From Gemmatimonadaceae bacterium (lineage in GTDB: Bacteria; Gemmatimonadota; Gemmatimonadetes; Gemmatimonadales; Gemmatimonadaceae), in contig JADLCY010000001.1 of assembly GCA_020846935.1 (NCBI GenBank), forward strand, positions 744,001 to 808,000: a stretch of DNA of 64,000 nt, written 5' to 3'. The translations under genes were made by a program, and so were the position numbers. Positions 21,751-30,101 of the stretch are shown piece by piece. The notes beneath the pieces are model-generated. The model was given only the letters and a program-made list of their open reading frames with translations, had not been told where the DNA came from and made no database searches. The stretch's first letter is position 1; the number at the start of each line of letters is the position of its first letter.

Positions 21751-24438
21751 CTACTGGGCGATGCGCGCAGCCCCGGCGCCGAGAAGATTCACGAACAGCC
21801 GCGCGGCCCCGGGTACCCCGTTGGGCAGCTGCCGGAAGAACGCGAGGGTGGTGTAGACGTACGTTCCGCGACCGAGTGGCGCAACGAGGAGCGCGCCACG
21901 ATTCTCTGGCTCCGACGGATCGTGGAGTTCGAGCAGCGGCGTGTAGGCCGCATCAAAGGTGCGTGGAGAATAGAGCGAGCGATCCTGCACCCAGCCGTCG
22001 AAGTCCTTCGCGGTGATCCGGTTCGGTGCGTTGAGAACCGGCGCCGCGGGATCGAGGATCGTTACCGGCGCCGCTTCCACGGTCACCCGATCCGCGGGGC
22101 GAGCCAGCGTGATCGGGTAGGGCATGATCCCGGGCTGGGTCATCTCGTACTGGCCGTACTGCACGACGAGCGTGCCGCCATTCCTTGCGTAGTCGAGGAG
22201 CCTGGCGTTGTTGGCCACGAGCGCGGGGTGTGCCTCGTAAGCGCGTGTTCCCACGACGATCGACGTGAAGCGCGAGAGGTCGGCACGCGGCAGCGCCGCC
22301 GGATCGAGCACCGTGACGTCGAGTCCGAGCTGCTGCAGGACGGGAGCGATGTTGTCGCCGACACCGGCGATGTAGCCAACGACGGCAGAGCGTGGCAGGC
22401 GCAGGTCGACCGCGTTGATCGCGAGCGTTGCGGGGCGGTAGAGGCGCTGCGTGTGGATGTGATCGTACGCGACCTCGGAGTAGCCGGTCGTGAACGTCGT
22501 GCCGCCGCTCGTGACCATCGCCGAGATCTCGTGGCGCCCCGCGGCCAGCTGTCCGCGTAGCGTGAACGTGACCGTGCGCGAAGTTCCGGCACCGTTCGAC
22601 CTCGCGCGTTGCCCGGTGAGCGACACGCGCCGCGACGCGCTGTCGGCCACAAGACCTGGAGGCAGCGCGAGCCGCACTTCTGCTTCGCGCGCTTCACTCG
22701 AGTGCGACCGGACTTCGACGTCGATCGTGCGCTGGATGGGAGTGCTGGCCGGCGCGTACTCCACGGCCCGCGACAGGGTGAGCGTGATGGCGGGCGCAGC
22801 CACCACGGGTCGATTGACCTCGCCACGCACCGGGTCCGCGAACCGCCAGGTGGCCGGAGTCGTGAGACGGAAGCTGGCGCCCTCTACGTCGAAGAACGAA
22901 ATCACGCTGGGCGAGGACGATTGCGCCGCCTCGTCATCTGGACGAGCGGGCATCGCGAACATCGGGCCCTGTCGCGCGCGCTCGAGCCACCACGGCTGGC
23001 TCGTGCGCAGCATCGTGATCGACACCGAGTCCCGCAGCGCGGAGTCCGGCGCGATGGCCCGGGCGTCGCCGCCGATCGCGGACGAATCGGCTCCCGGCAC
23101 CAGAAGTTCGCGTCGCGTCAGGCGAACCGGCAGGGTGCCACGGTTGTACGCCGTCCACGCCGCGCGGAATGGTTCACCCACTGCCCACACGTCGCGCGCC
23201 GCGGTGACCTCGATCGCCACGCCACTCGCCAGCGCCAGCGCCTGTTCAACACGCCCCCTTGCGACCTCCATGGAAGCTCGCAGGTCGCCGGTCCTCGCGT
23301 CGCGCCCGGCGGAGGTTGGCGCATCGCATGGGTTGTCTGCCGGGGCGGCCCGACACACGTCGAGCAGCGTCCGTTGCAACCTGGCGAGCGCGGGGACCAC
23401 GCTGGCCGGACGAAGGAGATCGAGCGAAGCGCGCGCTGCCGCGAAATCGGCGGCCAGCGAGTCCAGGGCAGCACGCTGCGCCGGCGTGCGCGCGACGGTG
23501 CGGAAGCGAGCCCACGTGGTATCGATGCCGTCAAAGATCGAGCGCTCCGACGAGGCGTCGGCAGGACCAACCCGCGTCGCTTCACGCTCCAACTGATCGA
23601 AGCGCGCTCCCCTGGGCTGCAACGCGCCCATCGCCTGGGACTTGTGCTGCGAGCGGGAGTCCGCGGCGACTTCGGCGTACGAGCGGCCTGTCACGGGATC
23701 GAACTCGCCAACGTTTACACGGATCGTCGCGCGACTCTGATTCCTGAAGAACGCGCCGCGATAGAACTTGGACACCGTCCACGGCCCCAGACCCGCGGTT
23801 GCGCTTCGCGGGAAGCGCACGGTATCAGCGCTCAGGTCATACGCGTCGCGCGCGAGGATGCCGGCGACCTGGTGGTGCCCATGGCCGTCGGCCGGCGTGC
23901 CGGAGAACACGGAGACGATCACGTGCGGGCGGAACGCACGGACCACGGTCACCACGTCCCGAAACACCGAGTCGCGCGACCACTGCGTGAGGGTCTCCTC
24001 GGCGTTCTTCGAGAACCCGAAATCGAACGCACGCGTGAAGTACTGGCGCGCGCCGTCCATGCGACGGGCGGCGAGGAGTTCCTCGGTGCGGATGGCGCCC
24101 AGCGGCTCGCCCAGTTCGTTGCCGATGATGTTCTGGCCGCCGTCGCCCCGTGTCAGTGCGAGGTACGCCGTCTCGACGCCGCGCCCGCGGGCGAGCCAGG
24201 TGAGGAGCTGAGTGTCCTCATCGTCCGGGTGCGCGGCGATCATGAGCACGCGCACGTTGGTGCCAAGGCTTCGGACGAGCGGCGCCAGCGCCGCGGCGCC
24301 GCGCTCCTGGGCCATGACCGGCGTGCTCGATATGGTCGCCGTGACCACCAACGCGGCGGCAGCCGCGCAACTCCAAGGGATCAAACGCTCCAGGAACCGT
24401 GAGGCGCCTGGAGCGGTGAGGGAGCAAGGGATCGACAT
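21751..24438 (-). CDS. Secreted PIG-L family deacetylase with C-terminal GATase-like domain
   Basis: An 895-residue exported protein: signal peptide around residues 20-44 ending VMAQE, then a PIG-L/LmbE domain (PF02585). The zinc-binding motif is MIAAHPDDED, followed by TRGDGGQN, the Gly-rich AIRTEELLAARR and the HGHHQVAG metal site. These enzymes remove acetyl groups from N-acetylglucosaminyl substrates. Residues ~430-640 look like Ig-type beta domains (NEW3-like). The last ~230 residues (VVGYIAGVGDNIAPVLQQLG, IVVGTRAYEAH, GGTLVVQYGQYEM) resemble the class I glutamine-amidotransferase-like fold. The large secreted architecture suggests action on polysaccharide or glycoconjugate outside the cell. 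NDH-2 follows in the same frame after the TAG. Confidence 0.82.
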   Translation of the reverse strand: MSIPCSLTAPGASRFLERLIPWSCAAAAALVVTATISSTPVMAQERGAAALAPLVRSLGTNVRVLMIAAHPDDEDTQLLTWLARGRGVETAYLALTRGDGGQNIIGNELGEPLGAIRTEELLAARRMDGARQYFTRAFDFGFSKNAEETLTQWSRDSVFRDVVTVVRAFRPHVIVSVFSGTPADGHGHHQVAGILARDAYDLSADTVRFPRSATAGLGPWTVSKFYRGAFFRNQSRATIRVNVGEFDPVTGRSYAEVAADSRSQHKSQAMGALQPRGARFDQLEREATRVGPADASSERSIFDGIDTTWARFRTVARTPAQRAALDSLAADFAAARASLDLLRPASVVPALARLQRTLLDVCRAAPADNPCDAPTSAGRDARTGDLRASMEVARGRVEQALALASGVAIEVTAARDVWAVGEPFRAAWTAYNRGTLPVRLTRRELLVPGADSSAIGGDARAIAPDSALRDSVSITMLRTSQPWWLERARQGPMFAMPARPDDEAAQSSSPSVISFFDVEGASFRLTTPATWRFADPVRGEVNRPVVAAPAITLTLSRAVEYAPASTPIQRTIDVEVRSHSSEAREAEVRLALPPGLVADSASRRVSLTGQRARSNGAGTSRTVTFTLRGQLAAGRHEISAMVTSGGTTFTTGYSEVAYDHIHTQRLYRPATLAINAVDLRLPRSAVVGYIAGVGDNIAPVLQQLGLDVTVLDPAALPRADLSRFTSIVVGTRAYEAHPALVANNARLLDYARNGGTLVVQYGQYEMTQPGIMPYPITLARPADRVTVEAAPVTILDPAAPVLNAPNRITAKDFDGWVQDRSLYSPRTFDAAYTPLLELHDPSEPENRGALLVAPLGRGTYVYTTLAFFRQLPNGVPGAARLFVNLLGAGAARIAQ

Positions 24439-24489
24439 CTCTCGTCGCTGACGACGTGGTGGTGGTGCGCCCGAGTCCGGGCGCGGCGA

Positions 24490-27252
24490 TCAGCGCATGG
24501 CCGGCGGGCGCCCGCGCGGCACGATCGGCGCCGCGTGCACGTCACCGACGATGCGCGCCTGTTCGACCTGGTGCGAGGACGCGTACCCTTCGGCGGGGCT
24601 CGCCCGTTCGGGGCGCCCGATGTAGCGGATGATCAGCGCGTTGCCCGCCGACGCCCGCAACCGCGGCGCGACGTAGCTCCAGGCGCCCATGTTCTTTGGC
24701 TCTTCCTGTGCCCACACGATCTCGGCGATGTTCGGGTACAGGTCGACGATGCGCGAGACCTCCTCGTGCGGCCACGGATACAGCTGCTCGACGCGCACCA
24801 CCGCGAGGTGCCCCGGGTGATCCTTGCCCGTCAGGTCGTAGTAGATCTTGCCAGTGCAGAAGACGAGGCGCGTGACTTCATCCCGGTTGCGCACGAACGG
24901 ATCGTCGAGCACGGGCATGAATCGACCCGCCGTGAGCTGCTCCAGCGTGCTGGTTGCAACCGGGAGGCGCAGCATGCTTTTGGGCTGCATGAGCACGAGC
25001 GGCCGCTTGACCGGGAGATGCGCCTGACGCCGCAGGATGTGGAAGTACTGCGCGGGCGACGTGGGGTAGGCGACGCGCAGGTTGCCTTCGGCGCAAAGCT
25101 GCAGGAAGCGTTCGAGGCGCGCCGAGGAATGCTCCGGCCCCTGCCCCTCGTAGCCGTGCGGCAGGAGCATGACGACTGACGAATCCTGGCTCCACTTCGC
25201 GCGGTCGGCGGCGATGAACTGGTCGATGATCGGCGCGGCCATGTTGGCAAAGTCGCCAAACTGCGCTTCCCAGAGCACCAGCGCGTCGCGCGCCTGCACG
25301 CTGTACCCGTACTCGAAGCCGAGGACGGCCAGTTCGGTGAGGGGCGAGTTGTGGACGTCGAACCGCGCCGAGACGTTCGGGAGGTGCTGGAGGGGCGTGT
25401 ACTTGGCGCCGGTGTTCACATCGTTCAGTACGGCGTGACGGTGCGAAAACGTCCCGCGCTCGGCGTCCTGACCTGTGAGGCGCACGTTCACGCCTTCGGT
25501 GAGGAGCGAGGCAAACGCGAGGGCCTCGGCGTGCCCCCAGTCGATGCCACCGGCTTCGCCCATGGCCTCGCGACGACGCTCGAGCTGCTTGGCGAGCCGC
25601 GGGTGTGGCGTATGCGACGCCGGCCAGGCAAGGAGCTGCTCGTTGAGCGCGACCAGCGACTCGGCGCGCACCGCCGTCTCGATGGCCGGCATCGACGAAG
25701 GCGTGCCCTTGCGGACCTCGATCTCCAACTCGTCGTCGTCCGCGTGCACGTCGTGTTCACGGGACGATGTCAGCGCGTCGTCCATCTTCTTCTGGAACGC
25801 GGCGTCGATGGCGTCCACGCGTTCCTGCGGCATGATGCCGCCGTCGACCAGCGCCTTTCCCCAGATCTGGCGGAGCGTCGGGTGCTGGCGGATGGTGGCG
25901 TAGAGCTTTGGCTGCGTGTAGGTAGGCTCGTCGCCCTCGTTGTGCCCCCAGCGCCGATAGCCCACGAGATCGATCAGGAAATCCTTGCCGAACTTCTCGC
26001 GGTAAGCGATGCCGAGGCGGACGGCCGAGAGACACGCCTCAGCGTCATCGGCGTTGACATGCACGATCGGGACCTCGAAGCCCTTGGCGAGGTCGCTGGC
26101 ATACCACGTCGAGCGCGCATCGGACGGGTTGGTGGTAAAGCCCACCTGGTTGTTCGCGATGATGTGCAGCGACCCACCGACCCGGTAGCCGGGCAGGCGC
26201 GACATGTTGAAGGTCTCGGCCACCACGCCTTCGCCGGGAAAGGCCGCGTCGCCGTGGATCACCACCGCGAGCACCGCGGCGTCGCCCGATGTCCCGGCCT
26301 CGATCGTCGCGCGCGCCACGCCGGTGAGTACGGGGTTCACGACTTCGAGGTGGCTCGGATTGGGCACGAGCGCCACGCGCACGTCGCGGCCGCTCGATGT
26401 GGCGCGCACGGTCTGGGCGCCGAGGTGGTACTTCACGTCGCCGGTCTCGCTGTCGGCGTGGTCGGCGTGCTTGCCGTCAAACTCGTTGAAGAGCTTCTCG
26501 TACGGCTTGTCGAGCATGTGCACGAGCACGTTCAGCCGGCCGCGGTGCGCCATGCCGATCACCACGTCCTGTGCCCCGCGCTTTGCCGCCTCGTCGATCG
26601 CCGTATCGAGCATGGGCACCATCGCGTCGGTGCCCTCGATCGAGAAGCGCTTGACGTTGGGGTACGCGCGTGCGATGAAACGCTCGAGTCCATCGACCTG
26701 CGTGAGCCGTTCGAGCAGCGCCACCTTCGACTCGGTCGAGAGCCCGGCGCTGTACGCGCCTCCCTCGATCGCCTCGCGGAACCACTCGCGCTCGTTGTCC
26801 TCTTCGAGGTGACCGACTTCGTAGCCCACACGGCCGGCGTAGATCGCCCTGAGCGTTCGCGCCACGTCTGCCGCGGTGCCGCTCGCGTGGCCGAGGGCGG
26901 TGGCCGGCACCTGGGCCAGGTCGGCTTCAGTGATGCCGTGGAACTCCGCGCTCAGCTCCGCCGCCCCGCTCGGCGCCGAGCCTAACGGGTCCACGTGCAC
27001 GGCGAGGTGGCCGTAGTGGCGGATGGCATCGATAAGCGCCGCCGCGCCCGCTACCTTGCGCAACGTGGCGGCGTCCGTCGTTGCGCTCCCTACCACGGGT
27101 GCGGCGGCAACGGCACCACCACCCGACAGCGAAAGCGCGAACTGGAAGTACTGGCGCCACGACTCTTCAACAGACGAGGGATCGCGCCGGAACGCCTCGT
27201 AGAGCTCGGCAACGTGGGCGTCGTTATAGACGCCGATGATCGGGGTGCTCAT
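24490..27252 (-). CDS. sucA: 2-oxoglutarate dehydrogenase E1 component
   Basis: A 920-residue thiamine-diphosphate enzyme of the TCA cycle that decarboxylates 2-oxoglutarate and passes succinyl to E2. The full E1 length is present. Seen: the N-terminal E2-binding start (VAELYEAFRRDPSSVEESWRQYF), GMAHRGRLNVL, VVIHGDAAFPGEGVV, NNQVGFTTNP, VHVNADDAEACL, the GHNEGDEPTYTQP block, and the transketolase-like half with LPHGYEGQGPEHSSAR and CTGKIYYDL. The ATG at 27252 lacks a Shine-Dalgarno. TAGATT lies 8 bases before it on the minus strand, so the message may be leaderless. E2 and E3 genes are not in the window. DPLG uses a TTA codon in CGTTAGGC. Confidence 0.95.
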   Translation of the reverse strand: MSTPIIGVYNDAHVAELYEAFRRDPSSVEESWRQYFQFALSLSGGGAVAAAPVVGSATTDAATLRKVAGAAALIDAIRHYGHLAVHVDPLGSAPSGAAELSAEFHGITEADLAQVPATALGHASGTAADVARTLRAIYAGRVGYEVGHLEEDNEREWFREAIEGGAYSAGLSTESKVALLERLTQVDGLERFIARAYPNVKRFSIEGTDAMVPMLDTAIDEAAKRGAQDVVIGMAHRGRLNVLVHMLDKPYEKLFNEFDGKHADHADSETGDVKYHLGAQTVRATSSGRDVRVALVPNPSHLEVVNPVLTGVARATIEAGTSGDAAVLAVVIHGDAAFPGEGVVAETFNMSRLPGYRVGGSLHIIANNQVGFTTNPSDARSTWYASDLAKGFEVPIVHVNADDAEACLSAVRLGIAYREKFGKDFLIDLVGYRRWGHNEGDEPTYTQPKLYATIRQHPTLRQIWGKALVDGGIMPQERVDAIDAAFQKKMDDALTSSREHDVHADDDELEIEVRKGTPSSMPAIETAVRAESLVALNEQLLAWPASHTPHPRLAKQLERRREAMGEAGGIDWGHAEALAFASLLTEGVNVRLTGQDAERGTFSHRHAVLNDVNTGAKYTPLQHLPNVSARFDVHNSPLTELAVLGFEYGYSVQARDALVLWEAQFGDFANMAAPIIDQFIAADRAKWSQDSSVVMLLPHGYEGQGPEHSSARLERFLQLCAEGNLRVAYPTSPAQYFHILRRQAHLPVKRPLVLMQPKSMLRLPVATSTLEQLTAGRFMPVLDDPFVRNRDEVTRLVFCTGKIYYDLTGKDHPGHLAVVRVEQLYPWPHEEVSRIVDLYPNIAEIVWAQEEPKNMGAWSYVAPRLRASAGNALIIRYIGRPERASPAEGYASSHQVEQARIVGDVHAAPIVPRGRPPAMR

Positions 27253-27261
27253 GGGGTGCAA

Positions 27262-27481
27262 ATCTAACCCGCAGCGCAGCTTGGGTCACGATGAGCGCGG
27301 GCCGCGGCACACACGCGGCGGTCGGTCGCCCGCACGGGACGCAGCACTGCCCGGCGCCCGTGGAACGGAGCGGTGGCGCGCGTCGGTATGGCGCCCGCAC
27401 GCGCGCGGGTCCGCGGCGCACACCTTCGTCCCCGAGCGGGGCAGTCGCGTGGCGCCCGCACGGGCACGGGTCCGCGCCGAC
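27262..27481. other. GC-rich intergenic region with a short direct repeat
   Basis: A 220-bp non-coding stretch between sucA and the methyltransferase gene. A ~26-bp unit beginning TGGCGCCCGCACG and ending CGGGTCCGCG occurs twice, near 27388 and 27451, with a few differences. No gene, terminator with T-tract or operator is evident. Confidence 0.4.
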
Positions 27482-28642
27482 CTACGCGAACAGTGACACG
27501 CGAATGCCCCCGTTGACGGTGCGAAGGACAGGCCGGAGCCCGAGGCGCGCCTGCCCCACGAGCCTGGGGTCGGTGGCGAGAAGGGCGACGCGCCAACCGG
27601 CGAATAACCCTCGTGCATGTGCCCCGAACGCAGCATATAGGCTCCTCAGGGCCTCGGGGTCGCCGATCCTGGCCCCGTACGGGGGATTGCTGACCAGGAG
27701 CCCCGCTGCCCCGGACGGCGGCTCGCTGCGGGAAAGCGGGCGCCGATCGAACACGATGTCGTCAGCGACTCCCGCTCGCGCGGCGTTTGCGCGTGCAGCC
27801 TCGATGGCCCCGGCATCTCGGTCAGTGCCCACGATGGTCGGGAGACCCGTCGCGCGCACCGCGTCTCGTGCGCGTTCCTGCACCGTGCCCCACGCCTTCG
27901 AGGCGAACGACGGCCATCGTTCGAAGGCAAACGTCCGCTGCAGGCCCGGAGCCATGTGCCTGGCGATCATCGCGGCCTCGATCGGAATGGTGCCCGATCC
28001 GCAGCACGGGTCGACGAGGGGTGCTCCCCCGGTGTAGCCCGCCGCACGGAGTATCGCGGCCGCCAGCGTCTCGCGCAGGGGTGCCTTGGCCACGGCCTGG
28101 CGATATCCACGCCGGTGCAGCAGGGCACCCGAGCTGTCGATCGAGATGGTGCACTGGTCGCGCTCGAGTCGCACGATCACGAGCTGGGCGTCGCCCACGT
28201 CGTCGTCATCGTCGACCGCCTCGTCGCGCCTCACTTCACCGACGGAGTGCGCGATGGCCTCGCATGCACGCTCGGCGATACCCCCGGTGTGGAACAGCCG
28301 TGACTTACGCGACGATGCGCGCACCATCACTGGTCGTCCGGGCGCGATCCATCGCTCCCAATCGACGGCCCGCGCGCGCTTTTCGAGCTCCGAGAAGTGC
28401 GCAGCCCTGAACGACGCAGCACGCACGACGATGCGGCTTGCGATGCGTGACCCGATGTTGGCGCGGTAGAGCGCGGCGTGATCGGCGGCAAACGAAACGC
28501 CGGCGTCATCCACCTGGGTGACGTCGGCGCCGAGATCTCGGAGTTCCTCACCGACGAGCGCCGCCAGACCAGGCGCGGCAACGGCGAAAGCGCTGAAGGA
28601 GGTGCGGGGCGCGGGCACGCCGGATTCTACGTGACTCCGCAC
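27482..28642 (-). CDS. rlmL: THUMP-domain rRNA guanine-N2 methyltransferase, RlmL N-type
   Basis: A 386-residue RNA methyltransferase. Residues ~15-160 carry a THUMP-type RNA-binding domain (GLAALVGEELRDLGADV, RANIGSRIASRIVVRAASFR). The catalytic part has the SAM motif PLVDPCCGSGTIPIEAAMIA, a GTDRDAGAIEAARANA acidic loop and the active-site motif VSNPPYGARIG (NPPY), which together define the RlmL/TrmN-type m2G enzymes. In E. coli RlmL modifies G2445 of 23S rRNA and is fused to RlmK; here only the RlmL half is present, which is the usual form outside gammaproteobacteria. TrmN-like tRNA activity cannot be excluded. Confidence 0.85.
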   Translation of the reverse strand: MRSHVESGVPAPRTSFSAFAVAAPGLAALVGEELRDLGADVTQVDDAGVSFAADHAALYRANIGSRIASRIVVRAASFRAAHFSELEKRARAVDWERWIAPGRPVMVRASSRKSRLFHTGGIAERACEAIAHSVGEVRRDEAVDDDDDVGDAQLVIVRLERDQCTISIDSSGALLHRRGYRQAVAKAPLRETLAAAILRAAGYTGGAPLVDPCCGSGTIPIEAAMIARHMAPGLQRTFAFERWPSFASKAWGTVQERARDAVRATGLPTIVGTDRDAGAIEAARANAARAGVADDIVFDRRPLSRSEPPSGAAGLLVSNPPYGARIGDPEALRSLYAAFGAHARGLFAGWRVALLATDPRLVGQARLGLRPVLRTVNGGIRVSLFA

Positions 28643-28684
28643 GGGCGGGAGGAGGGCCAGTGCGAACCCTCCTCCAGGTGCGAC

Positions 28685-29947
28685 CTACTTCTTCTTGCCC
28701 TTCGCTGCCTTGGGGTCCGGCTCCTTCAGCACCATGGTCTGGCCTTCCCACCCGAACACGAGCCCGGATGCGGTCTCGATCGCCTTGATCGCGTCCGTGG
28801 TGGAACCGAGGGGGGCCGTCACGGAGATGACGCGGGTACCGGCTGTCGTGTCCTTGAGGTACAGCTCCGTGCCGTACCACTTCTTGATTTCGGCCAGCGT
28901 GTGCTTGAGCGACTTCTGGTCGATCGCGAACGTGCCGTCCACGTAGCCGAAAGCCTCAGCGAGCTGATTTGGGCCGGGCTCCGAGGTCTTGCCATCCGGC
29001 GTCACGACGAGCGCCTGGCCCGCGGTGAGCGTCTGTTCGCTCGGGTTGGGATCCTGCACTTCGACCTTCACCGTGCCAGCCTTTACGCGGATCACGACGG
29101 AAGGGTCGTCCTTGTAGTGGTGCACGGCAAAGGTCTCGGCGCCGGCCGAGGTGAGGAGCACGTTGCCAGAGAGCACCTGGAACGGGAGCGTGGCGTTCTG
29201 CGACGGCGTGAACTCCGCGACCCCTTCGAGGCCAACGCCACGGTGCGTCTCGTCGAACTTTTCGGGGATCGTCACGCGCGTGTCAGCGCCAAACATGGCC
29301 TTGGTGCCGTCGTCGAGCGTGACGTTGCCACGCTGGCCCGTGCCCGTTTTCACGTCCTTGACCGCAGCCGCGATCTGACGCTGGAGGCGACCCTTTTCGC
29401 CGGACTTCTGGAAGACGTAGAGAATGCCGCCGACGGTGCCGAGCAGCAGGACGAGGGCGCCGGCGCGGATGTACCACGGCGTGGTCTTCGTCATCTGCTT
29501 GATGTGCCCCGCCGACTGATGCGCCAGCCGATCCTTCATCTGGTTGGCCTGCGCGATGGCTTCGGCCGTGGGCCCCTGGATCGTGGCCAGCACCTTGCCC
29601 CAGACCTCGTCGGCCGACGGTGCCGCGGTCGTGGCCTTCTTGCCGCCGTCGTCACGCTTGCGGATGCCTGCAAGGCGACTGCGTTCGCGAACCGCAGCCT
29701 CGTGAAGGCCGCCTTCGACGGCAGAGGCAAAAGCGTCGGGCGTTGTGAACGCCGTACGATCAGCGAAGAGCCGCGGGAAGAAGCGCTCCACCACTCGCGC
29801 CGCGGCGGAGTCGTCGTCGAGCACTTCGCGCGCCTTGGCGAGCAGCGCGGGATACGCCGCGCGGAACAGGGACTCGAACGCGGAGAGGTCGCCGTTCTTG
29901 AGCTTGGAAAGAACGTCTGCGTTCAGACCGGGAATCGACAGGGCCAT
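28685..29947 (-). CDS. Sigma-70 region-2-like domain fused to a transmembrane FecR protein
   Basis: A 420-residue protein from the ATG at 29947. Residues ~15-92 resemble region 2 of ECF sigma factors (LKNGDLSAFESLFRAAYPAL, then VVERFFPRLFADRTAF), but the DNA-recognition region 4 is absent. A linker leads to one membrane helix (~157-179, WYIRAGALVLLLGTVGGILY). The periplasmic part is a FecR domain (~198-300, GNVTLDDGTKAMFGADTRV, VLSGNVLLTSAG, VKAGTVKVEV) and a C-terminal STN/DUF4974-like module (~338-408). FecR proteins normally hold a separate sigma factor in check; here a sigma-like domain takes the place of the cytoplasmic anti-sigma part. It stands alone without a partner sigma gene or TonB receptor beside it. 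Confidence 0.75.
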   Translation of the reverse strand: MALSIPGLNADVLSKLKNGDLSAFESLFRAAYPALLAKAREVLDDDSAAARVVERFFPRLFADRTAFTTPDAFASAVEGGLHEAAVRERSRLAGIRKRDDGGKKATTAAPSADEVWGKVLATIQGPTAEAIAQANQMKDRLAHQSAGHIKQMTKTTPWYIRAGALVLLLGTVGGILYVFQKSGEKGRLQRQIAAAVKDVKTGTGQRGNVTLDDGTKAMFGADTRVTIPEKFDETHRGVGLEGVAEFTPSQNATLPFQVLSGNVLLTSAGAETFAVHHYKDDPSVVIRVKAGTVKVEVQDPNPSEQTLTAGQALVVTPDGKTSEPGPNQLAEAFGYVDGTFAIDQKSLKHTLAEIKKWYGTELYLKDTTAGTRVISVTAPLGSTTDAIKAIETASGLVFGWEGQTMVLKEPDPKAAKGKKK

Positions 29948-29993
29948 GGGACTGGAGCGCCTCGTGGCGGGCAGGAGAATGTGGAGGAAATCG

Positions 29994-30078
29994 CCCCCGT
30001 GTCCGCTTCGCGAACCGGGGGTCACCGCGTGCCAAGCATCGCGTGACGCCCCGTGTTTCGCTAGGGGGCGAATCCCCC
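29994..30078. repeat. Two GC-rich hairpins upstream of the FecR fusion gene
   Basis: CCCCCG (29994-29999) pairs with CGGGGG (30016-30021), with an inner CGCTTCGCG element. A second hairpin pairs GGGGG near 30064 with CCCCC near 30074. They lie between the end of the ADOP permease gene (30102) and the FecR-fusion start (29947). Either could end the permease message or shape the 5' UTR; there is no T-tract. Confidence 0.35.
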
Positions 30079-30101
30079 CATTTCCCAGTGAGGCCGTGGC
30101 C

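Noticed and set aside
27380-27475. Repeated TGGCGCCCGCACG units as a possible CRISPR or repeat array
   Set aside because: Only two imperfect copies and no regular spacers; no cas genes in the window.
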